Positions 17,079-26,525 of a stretch of DNA of 54,244 bases are shown one piece after another. Below the pieces are notes generated by a model that saw only the letters and a list, made by a program, of their open reading frames with translations, did no database searches and was not told the origin of the DNA. Source of the stretch: Pleurocapsa sp. MO_226.B13 (GTDB taxonomy: Bacteria > Cyanobacteriota > Cyanobacteriia > Cyanobacteriales > Xenococcaceae). The stretch spans positions 1-54,244 of the forward strand of contig JASJEI010000011.1 in assembly GCA_030064795.1 (NCBI GenBank), in the 5' to 3' direction. Both the position numbers and the translations under genes were made by a program. Numbering within the stretch: position 1 is the first letter of the stretch; the number at the start of each line of letters is the position of its first letter.

Positions 17079-17528
17079 TTAAGCTTGGGATTCAGCTTGA
17101 ACCTTGAGAGCGTATTCCTTAAAACGTTCTAGGTCGGCCCTGACAGTAGATTCTACAATGTCGCCAATTAGATTATCCAACAGCTTACCAATTATCCCTG
17201 GTACGGCATAGGCAAAAGACATCTTGACTATGCTGCTGTCTTTGCGGTCGTAAAAGCGAATTGCTCCTTTATTGGGTAAACCATCTACCGACTGCCATTC
17301 AATTATCTGTTGCGGAACAACCCGAACAATACGAGATAACCAAGTAAAGTTAAACCCGCCACTAGCTAGCTTCCAGCGAGACAGTTCGGGATTATCTTCT
17401 AAAATTTTGACCGACTCGATCCACTTCATCCAAGTGGTCATCTGCTCTAGATCTGACCAGAGACTCCATACCAATTCTATCGGTACGGGAACTTCTATTT
17501 GTACGGTATGCTCTAGCCAGTCTGTCAT
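17079..17528 (-). CDS. SRPBCC (START/Bet v1-like) protein linked to zds
   Basis: The 149-aa protein opens with VQIEVPVPIELVWSLWSDLEQMTTWMKWIESVKIL, the classic start of the SRPBCC/polyketide-cyclase fold, and ends in a long amphipathic helix (IVESTVRADLERFKEYALKV). These helix-grip proteins bind hydrophobic ligands in a cavity. It lies 208 bases downstream of zds on the same strand, the same pairing I recall in Synechocystis (slr0940-slr0941). A role in handling carotenoid intermediates is plausible but is inference from context. The 208-base spacer is rich in HIP1-type sequences. Confidence 0.75.
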   Translation of the reverse strand: MTDWLEHTVQIEVPVPIELVWSLWSDLEQMTTWMKWIESVKILEDNPELSRWKLASGGFNFTWLSRIVRVVPQQIIEWQSVDGLPNKGAIRFYDRKDSSIVKMSFAYAVPGIIGKLLDNLIGDIVESTVRADLERFKEYALKVQAESQA

Positions 17529-17736
17529 TGCTCGCTCGCAAGATAAAAAAGATGTAGTTTACTGAATTTTATAATTATATCTTGTCGGGATGAATATATT
17601 AAGCAATGTGACGCTGTATAAAGCGATCGCCAGTAATCGGTCGCGATCGATAAATTTGACTAGCTACATTTTTCAGAGCGAGCAATAAGCGATCGCTTGT
17701 TAGTTTTGCCTTTGAGCCAATGGCGAGCGAGATTAA

Positions 17737-19197
17737 CTAAACCGCGATCGGGTCTTTCAACTGCTCTGCATTCTCTAAAATTGCCTTGGCAGCTTGTTTA
17801 CCAGATAAAGTTGCTCCTTCCATACTATCAATATAATCTTGTTGAGTATAGCTACCCGCCAAGAAAAAGTTAGCCACAGGTGTTTGCTGTGCTGGACGGT
17901 AAGGATCCATACCTGGTGCTTCGCGATAGAGTGATTGAGCGAGTTTGACTACACTATACCAAGTCATATTGAGCTTCCTCGAAGAAGGAAATAGTTGATG
18001 TACCTGTTCTAAAACATGATGGGCGATTACTTCGTTCTTTTCTTTAATGAAAGGATCTCCAGGGGTTAATACTAACTGAAGTAGCGAACCTTCTCCTGGT
18101 TTGTAGTAGTCTCCAGGACTAGCCAAGGCTAAATCGGCAAAACAAGAAAAATCTGCATCTGGAGTATAAAGTAAGTTATCGATACCGACTGCTTTCTCTA
18201 ATTGTTCGCGCTTCTCTCCATCTTGTAATTCAGTTACCCAGCCATCAAAGCGCAACTGTACTGTAGCTACAGGTACGGCATCTAACCTATAGATGTTGTC
18301 AAATTCCGACCACTTACGCCAAGGTTGAGGGATAATTTTCTTGATTCCAGGAACATCGCAAGCAAAGACATAAGCGTCGGCAGTAATAGTTTCTAACTTT
18401 TCTCCATTTGCCACCACAATCCCTGTAACTTTGGTTTTTTCTGGAGACTCAGCAAATAAAATTTCTCTTGCTTGGCGACGAGTATGAATTTTTACACCCC
18501 GTTCCTTTAGATAGTTGACAATGGGTTTGTGTAGATATTCGTTAGGAGAACCCTCTAACATCCGCAAAACCGAAGCTTCAGTTTTAGTAGCGAAAAACTG
18601 AAAAATGGTTAACATACAGCGAGCAGAAATATTCTCGGTGTCGATAAAACCCAAAGCATAAGCGATCGGATCCCACATTTTTCTCAGGCTGCCATTGTTA
18701 CCGCCATGACTGCGAAACCAGTCGGCAAAGCTGACAGAATCTAGATCCCGAATCGTCTTCATGGCTCCTTTGGGGTCAACTAAAGCTCGGACGATCGGAC
18801 TCGTTCCTAACGCCAAAGAATTAGCAGCTTTGTCAACTGCCGATAGCTGTGAGGTAGTAAAAAAAGCCTTCAAACCGTTAAAAGGCGCGCCTGTCAAAAA
18901 ACGAAAATCCAACTCCCCGACTCTACCGCCTTTATTAATAAAGGTATGAGTATGTTCCTTAAGACGAAGATTATCTATTGCCCCTACTTTTTTCATCAAG
19001 GCAAACAAATTGTAGTAACAGCCAAAGAAAACGTGCAAACCCATTTCTAGGTGATTGCCGTCTTTGTCTACCCAACTACCGACTTTTCCTCCCACAAAAG
19101 GACGAGATTCAAAGATTTCTACTTCAGCACCTGCATCAACTAGATCGATAGCTGTTGCCATGCCTGCTAAACCTGCACCAACAATTGCTACGCGCAT
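17737..19197 (-). CDS. zds: 9,9'-di-cis-zeta-carotene desaturase
   Basis: The 486-aa protein has the FAD-binding start [20 protein letters not shown] and the plant-type desaturase blocks [26 protein letters not shown] and [11 protein letters not shown]. The C-terminal FAD/carotenoid segment is [20 protein letters not shown]. Zds converts di-cis-zeta-carotene through neurosporene to prolycopene with plastoquinone as acceptor, at the thylakoid or plasma membrane, upstream of CrtH isomerisation. Length and blocks agree with cyanobacterial Zds (also called CrtQ). It is followed on the same strand by the SRPBCC gene. A CrtI/CrtH-like gene far away at 52200 is a separate paralogue. Confidence 0.95.
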   Translation of the reverse strand: MRVAIVGAGLAGMATAIDLVDAGAEVEIFESRPFVGGKVGSWVDKDGNHLEMGLHVFFGCYYNLFALMKKVGAIDNLRLKEHTHTFINKGGRVGELDFRFLTGAPFNGLKAFFTTSQLSAVDKAANSLALGTSPIVRALVDPKGAMKTIRDLDSVSFADWFRSHGGNNGSLRKMWDPIAYALGFIDTENISARCMLTIFQFFATKTEASVLRMLEGSPNEYLHKPIVNYLKERGVKIHTRRQAREILFAESPEKTKVTGIVVANGEKLETITADAYVFACDVPGIKKIIPQPWRKWSEFDNIYRLDAVPVATVQLRFDGWVTELQDGEKREQLEKAVGIDNLLYTPDADFSCFADLALASPGDYYKPGEGSLLQLVLTPGDPFIKEKNEVIAHHVLEQVHQLFPSSRKLNMTWYSVVKLAQSLYREAPGMDPYRPAQQTPVANFFLAGSYTQQDYIDSMEGATLSGKQAAKAILENAEQLKDPIAV

Positions 19198-19251
19198 TAA
19201 ATTTCTAATTCCCGAAAAGCAACTTTACTTTACACATTGTAATATAAATTC

Positions 19252-19887
19252 CTAACCTTCTAACTTTTGTTCGCCAAATGTTTTGAGCTTGTTGAAGAAA
19301 GAAGATACATCGGGTAAAGGAATAAACTGATGAATCACTTTATCTCCTCTTGTAAATTCTGACCAATCAGCTTGAGAAGAAAATCCCAAAGCAGAAATTA
19401 TGGAGATGTTAGTTGGTGATGAATTTTGGCGATCGCGAAAAACTTGTTGGGGATTGGGGCTATTGATTTCGGTAGTAGCAATAGTTGGTTGCTCGAATGG
19501 TTTTCTAGTATGGTCTACCCTAACTGCTGATTTAGGTCGATCGTTAGTTGGTTCGATATTAGTCTCTTTGAGGTTGTCAGGAATAGAGGACAAATTACTC
19601 AGATGCTTTGGTAATCTGCGACAGATCAGTCGCTCAAATTCATAAGTAAAGTGAGTGTTGGGAGTACCCAGACGCAGCCAAACATTGAGAATATGTTCGA
19701 TAGAAATAGCTTTGTAGCGTCCCAGATAAAGAGCTTCGATAGTTGCCAGTCTAATCCAACTAGCATGATACAAATCTAACCAATACTCGATCAGATGTTC
19801 GGCATTGCCACCCTCAAGATCGAAAGCATAGCTATCAATCAAAGAGCGAGCTTGAGCTAATGATAAATCACGAGTTAGTTCAGTCAT
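19252..19887 (-). CDS. Conserved cyanobacterial protein of unknown function
   Basis: The 211-aa protein begins at ATG 19887. Residues 5-95 look like a folded helical domain (LSLAQARSLIDSYAFDLEGG ... LIEYWLDLYHASWIRLATIE ... ISIEHILNVWLRLGTPNTHF). The middle (100-165) is low-complexity, rich in Ser/Pro/Thr/Asn. A short conserved tail (WSEFTRGDKVIHQFIPLPDV) ends the protein. There is no signal peptide or membrane helix. It is 54 bases upstream of zds on the same strand and may share its transcript. I do not recognise a named family. Confidence 0.6.
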   Translation of the reverse strand: MTELTRDLSLAQARSLIDSYAFDLEGGNAEHLIEYWLDLYHASWIRLATIEALYLGRYKAISIEHILNVWLRLGTPNTHFTYEFERLICRRLPKHLSNLSSIPDNLKETNIEPTNDRPKSAVRVDHTRKPFEQPTIATTEINSPNPQQVFRDRQNSSPTNISIISALGFSSQADWSEFTRGDKVIHQFIPLPDVSSFFNKLKTFGEQKLEG

Positions 19888-20178
19888 CGACCTGTGTTAC
19901 TTAATTACGACCTCAACAGTATTGTCTATTGTTCTGCCCAAAAAATCTCGATCTACGGCTACAAACTACTTTGTTGTTAACAATATAGTAATTCGTAACT
20001 ACTTTATTCTAGCGACTAAAGATAAACATGGAAACAAACAGGCTGAAACCAGAAAAAATAGCGATCGCTATTCAACTGCAACAGTTTATCCAGCCTTAGT
20101 CTACCCAAAAATCAGGCTCGAATTGACATAGTTGAAAACAATCTCTAAATACAATCATATTTCTTGATTTTTTAAGAG

Positions 20179-21711
20179 TTAATTGACGCTTTTAATCGCT
20201 TCTAATAATCCTTTAGCTTTGTTAAGAGTTTCTTGATATTCAGATTCGGGAAGAGAATCTGCAACCAGTCCCGCACCAGCCTGTACCGAAACCATATATT
20301 GGTTCTCTCTGTAGGGTTGGACGATCATCGTCCGAATCGTAATCGCACTATTGAGCTGTCCTTCAAAATCGTAGTAACCATATACTCCAGAATAAGGGCC
20401 CCGTCTTTCTGGTTCGAGTTCGTTGATAATTTCCATCGCCCGAATTTTAGGCGCACCGCTAACCGTCCCCGCAGGAAAACAAGCTTTGAGTAGATCCCAG
20501 GCAGTTTTATCAGATTCTAACTCGCCGATAATATTACTAACAATATGCATGACGTGGGAGTAGCGTTCAATTACCATCAATCGATCTACAGTCACGCTAC
20601 CTTTAACACAGACACGACCGAGATCGTTGCGTCCTAAATCTACTAGCATAATGTGTTCGGCAACTTCTTTCGGATCTGCCAACAAATCTTGGGCATAAGC
20701 ATCATCCTCCGCTTTAGTTTTACCACGGGGGCGAGTTCCAGCGATCGGTCTGAGGGTAGCTTCTATTTTGCCGTTGTTTTTGACATCGGCTTTGACCATC
20801 ACTTCTGGAGACGAACCAATCAATTGCCAGTCACCAAATTGATAGTAACTCATGTAGGGAGAGGGATTAATTAGCCTCAGGGAACGATATAGATTGAAGG
20901 GATGACCTTTGTAGACGGTGGACAGCTTTTGGGAAAGGACTACCTGAAAGATATCTCCCCCACGGATATAGTCTTTGGCTTTTTCGACATTCTGGCAGAA
21001 GAGTTGTTTTTCGGTATTGCTACAGTACACTAGTCCTGACTTTTGGGCAGAATTGCTTCTTTGAGATTTCCATTCTAAGGACTTAGCTTCTATCGGTAGG
21101 GGTAACTGGAGCTTGAGCATTAACTTATTAACGCGATCGCTAGCTTCTTGGTAGGCTTGTTCTAAAGCAATTCGGCGATCGCGCAAGTCTGCATAAGAAA
21201 TTGCCCAGATTTTTCTTTTAATTTGGTCAAAGATAATCAAGTTATCTATCTGCATCCAAACCCCATCAGGTAGGTCATCTTGTTGAAGCTGATTAATCGG
21301 GACTTTGGGTTCGATCCAACGGATTAGCTCATACCCCCAAACGCCAAACAAACCACCGATGGCAGGAGGTAATTCGGGTAACTTAACGGGTTGAATTGTT
21401 GCTAAACATTGATTACAAATTTCAAAGGGATTGCCCTGATATTCGGTAACTGAGCCATCGCGGTGAGTTTGGGTAGTCTTATCTCCTCTCGCTTCTAATA
21501 CCCACATCGGATCGCACCCTAAAAAACTGTAGCGACCTAATTTTTCTTCTCCTTCTACCGACTCCAAAAGAAAACTATAGGGTTGACCCGCACAAACCTT
21601 GTACCAAGCAGATACAGGAGTTTCCAAATCGGCAACTAACTCTTGATATACGGGAACAAAATTACCTTGTTGGGCCAGTTGGCTAAATTGGTTGAAATCA
21701 GGAAAGATCAT
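20179..21711 (-). CDS. trpE: Anthranilate synthase component I
   Basis: The chorismate-binding C-terminal domain carries GGDIFQVVLSQKL, the IAGTRPRGKTKAEDD block, DLGRNDLGRV and FPAGTVSGAPKIRAMEIINE. The N-terminal regulatory domain has SFLLESVEGEEKLGRYSFLG, the LLES...S tryptophan-binding motif, so feedback inhibition is expected. TrpE makes anthranilate from chorismate with ammonia supplied by TrpG, which is not in this window. I start at ATG 21711 (MIFPDFNQF); the 5' extension from TTG 21735 adds only eight residues. psaD lies just upstream on the same strand, an order I recall from Synechocystis (slr0737-slr0738). Confidence 0.93.
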   Translation of the reverse strand: MIFPDFNQFSQLAQQGNFVPVYQELVADLETPVSAWYKVCAGQPYSFLLESVEGEEKLGRYSFLGCDPMWVLEARGDKTTQTHRDGSVTEYQGNPFEICNQCLATIQPVKLPELPPAIGGLFGVWGYELIRWIEPKVPINQLQQDDLPDGVWMQIDNLIIFDQIKRKIWAISYADLRDRRIALEQAYQEASDRVNKLMLKLQLPLPIEAKSLEWKSQRSNSAQKSGLVYCSNTEKQLFCQNVEKAKDYIRGGDIFQVVLSQKLSTVYKGHPFNLYRSLRLINPSPYMSYYQFGDWQLIGSSPEVMVKADVKNNGKIEATLRPIAGTRPRGKTKAEDDAYAQDLLADPKEVAEHIMLVDLGRNDLGRVCVKGSVTVDRLMVIERYSHVMHIVSNIIGELESDKTAWDLLKACFPAGTVSGAPKIRAMEIINELEPERRGPYSGVYGYYDFEGQLNSAITIRTMIVQPYRENQYMVSVQAGAGLVADSLPESEYQETLNKAKGLLEAIKSVN

Positions 21712-21920
21712 GTTATCAAAAGAAGAAAGGAGCAAGGAGCAAGGAAAAAAGGATGATTAAGCAAATTTATTTTTTAGTTCTTTGAGAAAGGCTAAAAGCT
21801 ATTAGCTGCGAACAATATAACCGACGATTTTGCTATTCTAATTAACACCGTCAAAAAAAAAGAAGGAGAAGTTAGAAACACAATTCACCCTTCATCCTTC
21901 CTAATTTTATCCGTTTGTAG

Positions 21921-22355
21921 TTAGACTTCGTAAGGTGCTTTCCCAGAGAATTTAATTGTAGATGGTTGCGGATTTTTGCCAATGCTGCGGTCTATTTTGC
22001 CGTTGTATTCGCGACCCTCATTTACTTTTTCGGGGAATACGCCATCTGCGGGATGCAGATATTGAATTTCACCACTGGGGAAGATGCGATAGATTTTGTA
22101 GTCTTGAATTCTCGGCTTAAAATTACTCCGCAACTGCGCGCCTAACGCCAAACACTGTTCTTTGCGAGCTAAATAAAGTAGGTTTTCACCTTCATTCATA
22201 ATCGCCGCGCCACCAGTGGGCATTTCAAACACTTGTTCTTTGCTACTTGTCCAAGTAATAGCGTACTTTTCTTCTACTTCTGCTTTGGTTAGGAGTCCCC
22301 CTGTACTGCCACCAAATTTAGGCGTTGTTCCAGAAAGCTTAATATCTTCTGCCAT
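21921..22355 (-). CDS. psaD: Photosystem I reaction centre subunit II (PsaD)
   Basis: From ATG 22355 the 144-aa protein begins [20 protein letters not shown] and contains [52 protein letters not shown] and a basic C-terminal part, matching PsaD over its full normal length (about 140 aa). PsaD is the stromal-side subunit that docks ferredoxin and steadies PsaC. The open frame extends upstream to 22373, but the extra six codons are not part of the family sequence. The gene lies between a histidine kinase (upstream) and trpE (downstream, 185 bases), all on the minus strand. Confidence 0.97.
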   Translation of the reverse strand: MAEDIKLSGTTPKFGGSTGGLLTKAEVEEKYAITWTSSKEQVFEMPTGGAAIMNEGENLLYLARKEQCLALGAQLRSNFKPRIQDYKIYRIFPSGEIQYLHPADGVFPEKVNEGREYNGKIDRSIGKNPQPSTIKFSGKAPYEV

Positions 22356-22423
22356 GTTTATAAAAATCCTCAATTAAAGGTATTTACGGCATCCTATCAT
22401 TGAGTTCGTCTTAATATTGTGAG

Positions 22424-22448
22424 TATGTCAAAAACTGTAACAGTTTTT
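22424..22448 (-). promoter_or_regulatory. psaD: HLR1-like site overlapping a terminator-like palindrome upstream of psaD
   Basis: On the minus strand the bases read CTGTTACAGTTTTTGACATA about 70-90 bases before the psaD start. GTTACA-N4-TTGACA is close to the HLR1 direct repeat bound by RpaB at photosystem I genes, though not exact. The same bases form the palindrome AAAAACTGT/ACAGTTTTT (22430-22448), which lies just after the histidine-kinase stop and could end that transcript. Confidence 0.4.
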
Positions 22449-22458
22449 TTAGCTATGA

Positions 22459-24504
22459 CTATTTTTTTCGAGTTTTTTTAGGTTTAGTTCCTGGTTTGGT
22501 AGCTTTAGGTTTGGTTTGTTGAGTCTGCCGATTGGAAGCCTTGATGGGAATAGTAAAATGAAATTGGCTACCCAGGTCTTTTCCTGGTGATTCTGCCCAG
22601 ATTTCTCCGCCCCAATTTTTGACAATTTGGCGACAGATTGCCAATCCTAAACCAGTCCCTCCCGCACTGCGTCTTAATGCTCCCTCTTCTTGATAAAAGC
22701 GATCGAATACAGTTTCTAAACTGCCAGTTTCAATTCCTCTTCCCGTGTCGGAAACTGTTACCTCGATAATATTACCTCCATTGGTATTGACCGCGACCGT
22801 AATTTCGCCATCTGGTTGGGTAAATTTACAGGCATTATCTAATAGTTTTGCTAGTACCTCTACCAGCCACTCTCCATCTATTTGCACTAGGGGTAAATTT
22901 TCTGGGGTAGTTAGATTTTTAATTTGGGGTAGTTCTAAACTATCGTTGCGGGCTTTGACATTACTGATAGCCAAATCTACACACTCGCCAATAGAAAGAG
23001 TTTCCAAATTCCACTCTACCCCCCCACCTTCGAGGCGAGAAAGAGTTAAAAAATCTTGTACCAAGTTTCGCATTCTTTCTGCATCGCTGAGGGCAGTATC
23101 TAACATTACATGACTCAATTCTGGAGACATATCGGGTTCGCTGGCTAAACTTTCCAGACATACCTGGATGGTAGAGAGTGGAGTACGTAGTTCATGACCG
23201 ACAATCGCTACTAAATTGGAGCGAGTGCGGTCTAATGCTTCTAACTGTTCGTTAAGATCTTCCAAATCCGCATAGGCTTCTGCCTGAATTAAGGCTACCC
23301 CCACCTGGGTAGCGATCGCATCTACTAGGGCAATATCATCTGGTTTCCAGGCGATCGGTGTTGCTTCGCAGTGATGTAATTCTACTACTCCCAAGAGTTT
23401 ACCCTGATAAAAGATCGGTACCAACAGCCAAGAAGAAATCGAGTAATTTTGAATTAAATCTTGAAAAAATTCCCCCGTGCCTTTTTCCCAGGCAAGTTTA
23501 TTCAAACGTTCGTCTTCTGAAGTATTATCCACACTGATGGTTTCGGTGGTGGCAATTGCCTCTTCAAATAGAGGATTATTAGCTAGTTGCCATTGATGAC
23601 CCATAAGCGATCTAATTCCCGGACTGGTAAACTCTCGATCTACTCTAGCCGTGGCATCGTTTTCACGACAACGATAGATAATACACCGACAGACTTTTAG
23701 CCCTTCACCTAGTTTCTGCACCGCTACCTGGAGAATTTGTTTAATATTCAGCGATCGCCTTACCGCATCGGTGACAGAATTGAGTAGGTGTTCTTTTTGT
23801 TGTTTGGCAGCTAAAGATTTATTGGCTTTTAATAATTTATATTGACCAGCTTGAAGATATGTAACTAGTCTTTGTACGAAGGGGTCGGGATTGGTTAAGG
23901 GAGAATCGAGAGGAATGTCTGACTCTATTGTTTTTGGTCGTGACAGATACAGTTGACGAGCCTGCTCGATCTTAGAGGTTAATTCTGGTCGATAGACAGC
24001 AATGCGAGCGAGCATAATTTTAGCTGCTTGGAGGGTTACCTGGCGATCGAAAGTCCAAATTCCCTCAAAGCGACGATTAGGATCGATGGTCGTCACTCCA
24101 TGATGATTTTCTGCGGGAGGAATAGTTTTTTCACGGCAAATTAGACAGCTTGAGTAACGTTTGCCCACAATTACTAAATGCCACTCTTGAGCTAGAGCGT
24201 CAGTAGGTTCAAAAGCGATCGTTTCGTAATCGGTCGAACTATTACAAAAATCAGTTTCAGGAGCAGCCAAAACATATACTTGAGAAGACTTACGAGCAAT
24301 TCGCTTATAGCGATGAGCTTCCTGACGATAAAAACGCTCCCGTTGAAAACTAGCAATCACCAGGGGATTATCAGAATCGTTTAATACCAGATCTTCCATG
24401 GCGTGAGATAGAGCAGTCAGAGAAGATTTAAAGTACATTTGTGGTCGCCAACTCTCACAGATTTCCAGAAGAAGTTGTTGTACCACAGAATCAGAAATAC
24501 TCAT
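22459..24504 (-). CDS. DICT-GAF sensor histidine kinase
   Basis: The 681-aa protein has no obvious membrane helices. Residues about 15-130 resemble a DICT sensor domain (MYFKSSLTALSHAMEDLVL ... WHLVIVGKRYSSCLICREK). A GAF domain spans about 245-410 (SLNIKQILQVAVQKLGEGLK ... LLVPIFYQGKLLGVVELHH). HisKA has IVGHELRTPLSTIQVCLESL with phospho-acceptor His 437, and the HATPase domain shows DNACKFTQPDG, VSDTGRGIE and GGTGLGLAICRQIV. The C-terminus is a basic, low-complexity tail (KASNRQTQQTKPKATKPGTK). DICT domains are associated with light- or redox-related signalling in cyanobacteria. No response regulator is adjacent, so the partner is unknown. Confidence 0.88.
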   Translation of the reverse strand: MSISDSVVQQLLLEICESWRPQMYFKSSLTALSHAMEDLVLNDSDNPLVIASFQRERFYRQEAHRYKRIARKSSQVYVLAAPETDFCNSSTDYETIAFEPTDALAQEWHLVIVGKRYSSCLICREKTIPPAENHHGVTTIDPNRRFEGIWTFDRQVTLQAAKIMLARIAVYRPELTSKIEQARQLYLSRPKTIESDIPLDSPLTNPDPFVQRLVTYLQAGQYKLLKANKSLAAKQQKEHLLNSVTDAVRRSLNIKQILQVAVQKLGEGLKVCRCIIYRCRENDATARVDREFTSPGIRSLMGHQWQLANNPLFEEAIATTETISVDNTSEDERLNKLAWEKGTGEFFQDLIQNYSISSWLLVPIFYQGKLLGVVELHHCEATPIAWKPDDIALVDAIATQVGVALIQAEAYADLEDLNEQLEALDRTRSNLVAIVGHELRTPLSTIQVCLESLASEPDMSPELSHVMLDTALSDAERMRNLVQDFLTLSRLEGGGVEWNLETLSIGECVDLAISNVKARNDSLELPQIKNLTTPENLPLVQIDGEWLVEVLAKLLDNACKFTQPDGEITVAVNTNGGNIIEVTVSDTGRGIETGSLETVFDRFYQEEGALRRSAGGTGLGLAICRQIVKNWGGEIWAESPGKDLGSQFHFTIPIKASNRQTQQTKPKATKPGTKPKKTRKK

Positions 24505-24829
24505 CTATAAAAGTTTTTTGTAAGAACCATTCAAACATTGGTTAAAGTACCCTTGCTAACCTCAAAAGGTAAAGTAACAAGTGACTACTGTAGTCCAAGC
24601 AAGAATAGCTCAAATCACACCAACATCCCGATAAAATTAATCTATTTACTAAGGTGTAATTGACCAGACTGCCTAGACTAAAAAATTTCCCATATATCAA
24701 TATCCTACAAAAAACTTGCACTCTTACCGCTACATCCAATCATAAATTGCAACAATTGGTACAATTAGCAAAAAGCTAGAATACACTTTGGAATATTATG
24801 TTTATCTGGTAAACCTCATCTTCAACAAT
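24505..24829. other. Intergenic region, no feature recognised
   Basis: These 325 bases separate the divergent histidine-kinase and M23-peptidase genes. They are AT-rich and should hold both promoters. I see no strong hairpin, repeat or coding frame with family similarity. Confidence 0.6.
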
Positions 24830-25774
24830 ATGCGAGTCAAGAAGTCATGCCGTTATACCACAAGGGTACAATGTCCGAAGGTGTCCTTAAAGGGATACAC
24901 TCCGCTATATCCTTTAGGACAGGCCGATCGCTCTACACCAATCTTAACGGGAATTGCCACGGCAATCCTGTTAGCCTTTACCCTTCCTGTCAAAGCTTTA
25001 GAAGTTAAAATTTCGCCTCAAACTCCTCAACTGGGAGATACTCTCTCTGTTCTTGTCACTAAAGACAATCCCGATCTTCCCCCCCAAGTTAGCGTAGACC
25101 AAATTGATTACCCTGTTTTTGAGAGTAATGGTCAGTATAGAGCCTTTATTCCGACTTCTCCCTTGAATACTTCGGGAAAAATGACCGTGCGCGTCCGAGG
25201 AGAAGATCGTACTCGCAATATCGGAGTCTGGTTAAAAAATCGGCAATTTCCCATACAGCGTATTTGGCTGAGTGGCAAAGCTTCTCGTCCTGCAACTCAA
25301 CTAGAATTAAACCGAGTCCGAGAATTTAAAGAATTAGTCACTCCGCAAAAATTTTGGCAGGGAACCTTTATCCGTCCCAATGTCGCTCGCGTTTCCACGG
25401 GGTTTGGCGTGCGCCGTTATTATAATGGCGTATTTGCCAATGACTACTACCATAAAGGAGTAGATTATGCTGGCGGTTATGGCTCACCAGTAGTTGCTCC
25501 CGCAGCGGGAAAAGTTCGTTTGATCGGAAAAGAAAGCGAGGGTTTTCACGTTCATGGCAACATTGTGGGTGTCGATCACGGACAAGGGGTATTGAGTATT
25601 TTTATGCACTTACAAGATATCAACGTGGCGGAAGGAGCGATGGTCGAAGCCGGTCAACAAATTGGTACGATTGGTTCGACGGGGGCTTCAACCGGACCTC
25701 ATTTACATTGGGGCTTATATGTCAATCAAGTAGCGGTAGATCCAGTGCCTTGGCGATTTGGCGCGATCGATTAG
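24830..25774 (+). CDS. Periplasmic M23-family (LytM) peptidoglycan endopeptidase
   Basis: From ATG 24830 (314 aa) a long basic n-region precedes a signal helix (ILTGIATAILLAFTLPVKALE). An immunoglobulin-like region (about 45-150) leads to the M23 domain with HKGVDYAGGYGSPVVAPAAG (first Zn ligands His and Asp) and TGPHLHWGLYVN (H-x-H, both His present). It should be an active Zn endopeptidase cutting peptide cross-links. The frame extends upstream to TTG 24788, but ATG 24830 is the better start. The n-region (RVQCPKVSLKGYTPLYPLGQ) is encoded by a palindromic repeat (24883-24920), so this signal peptide is unusually long or the true start lies elsewhere. Confidence 0.82.
   Translation: MRVKKSCRYTTRVQCPKVSLKGYTPLYPLGQADRSTPILTGIATAILLAFTLPVKALEVKISPQTPQLGDTLSVLVTKDNPDLPPQVSVDQIDYPVFESNGQYRAFIPTSPLNTSGKMTVRVRGEDRTRNIGVWLKNRQFPIQRIWLSGKASRPATQLELNRVREFKELVTPQKFWQGTFIRPNVARVSTGFGVRRYYNGVFANDYYHKGVDYAGGYGSPVVAPAAGKVRLIGKESEGFHVHGNIVGVDHGQGVLSIFMHLQDINVAEGAMVEAGQQIGTIGSTGASTGPHLHWGLYVNQVAVDPVPWRFGAID
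24883..24920 (+). repeat. Palindromic repeat inside the 5' coding part of the M23 gene
   Basis: GTCCTTAAAGGGATA (24883-24897) pairs with TATCCTTTAGGAC (24908-24920) with two single-base bulges. The bases encode the odd KVSLKGYTPLYPLG segment before the signal helix. I recall similar palindromes dispersed in cyanobacterial genomes. Confidence 0.55.
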
Positions 25775-25898
25775 CTAATTTGCTGCCAGATTTATGCCAG
25801 ATTTAATTTAAAATCGCTGTCTTTTCGATTCTAGATAATAGCGATTAAGATAGTTCGGGAAGCCTATTTGAGAAAATTTTTTATTGTTATCTGAATCT

Positions 25899-26432
25899 AT
25901 GGGAATCAATTCGATCGTCGAACAAGCCTTACAAGATGGCTATCTCACTCCCAGTATGGAAGCTGAAGTCGGGAGGATTTGTGATACTGCTGCCGAACTT
26001 TCGGTAGAAGAATACATGGCTTTGGACAAGCTGATGGGCGCGCTATTAACGGGAGAAGTAGTTGCCGTTCCCCGCAAACAATTTATCAACGTTATGGAAG
26101 AATTGGTCTTGAGCGAAGCGATTACCCGCGTTGCCGAGATCGAGCAAACTAGCGATACATCTTTGGATGTGGGAGATATTGCAGCTTATGCTCTCAATCG
26201 TCTGCCACCTTTGTATGCTACTACCGAGGAAGGAGCAAATTATCAACGCCAACGAGCTAGAGAAGAACTACAGGATTTGATTCAAAAACAAGTCGCAGAA
26301 GCGATCGCCCGTTATCTAGATCGACCAGAATTCTTCCCCGAAAGACAAGCTCTTACTAATAAAAGTGATTCTAATATGGCAAGTCAACTCAGTAGTTTAC
26401 TTCGCGATTACGCGCCTAATTACGAACGTTAA
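25899..26432 (+). CDS. ComFB-family late-competence protein
   Basis: The protein has 177 aa from ATG 25899; an in-frame TTG at 25884 adds five codons. The ComFB signature is NVMEELVLSEAITRV ... DIAAYALNRLPPLYATTEEG ... QRQRAREELQDLIQKQVAEA. The N-terminal half (about 1-60) is a separate helical region found in cyanobacterial members. In Synechocystis a ComFB protein is needed for natural competence, and cyanobacterial ComFB proteins have been described as cyclic-di-nucleotide receptors. The cysteines of the Bacillus-type zinc site are replaced here. It stands alone, 109 bases after the M23 gene. The exact role here is inferred. Confidence 0.82.
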   Translation: MGINSIVEQALQDGYLTPSMEAEVGRICDTAAELSVEEYMALDKLMGALLTGEVVAVPRKQFINVMEELVLSEAITRVAEIEQTSDTSLDVGDIAAYALNRLPPLYATTEEGANYQRQRAREELQDLIQKQVAEAIARYLDRPEFFPERQALTNKSDSNMASQLSSLLRDYAPNYER

Positions 26433-26525
26433 AACGGCGAATGTAGCCGTGGGGGAACTTTTATACTTTATTTCAAGTCTGGGTAGATGTGCTTCAAAGT
26501 CCTATACTGAGGTTAAATTAAGTTC

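Noticed and set aside
19922..20131. 69-codon plus-strand frame between the unknown gene and trpE
   Set aside because: It has no similarity, no ribosome site and runs over HIP1-containing intergenic DNA.
24542..24739. 65-codon minus-strand frame upstream of the M23 gene
   Set aside because: It is rich in Leu/Tyr/Ser/Cys typical of AT-rich non-coding DNA; no start signal.
24505..24900. c-di-AMP (ydaO-type) riboswitch ahead of the M23 peptidase
   Set aside because: Such riboswitches precede cell-wall hydrolase genes in some cyanobacteria, but I could not find their conserved sequence blocks here.
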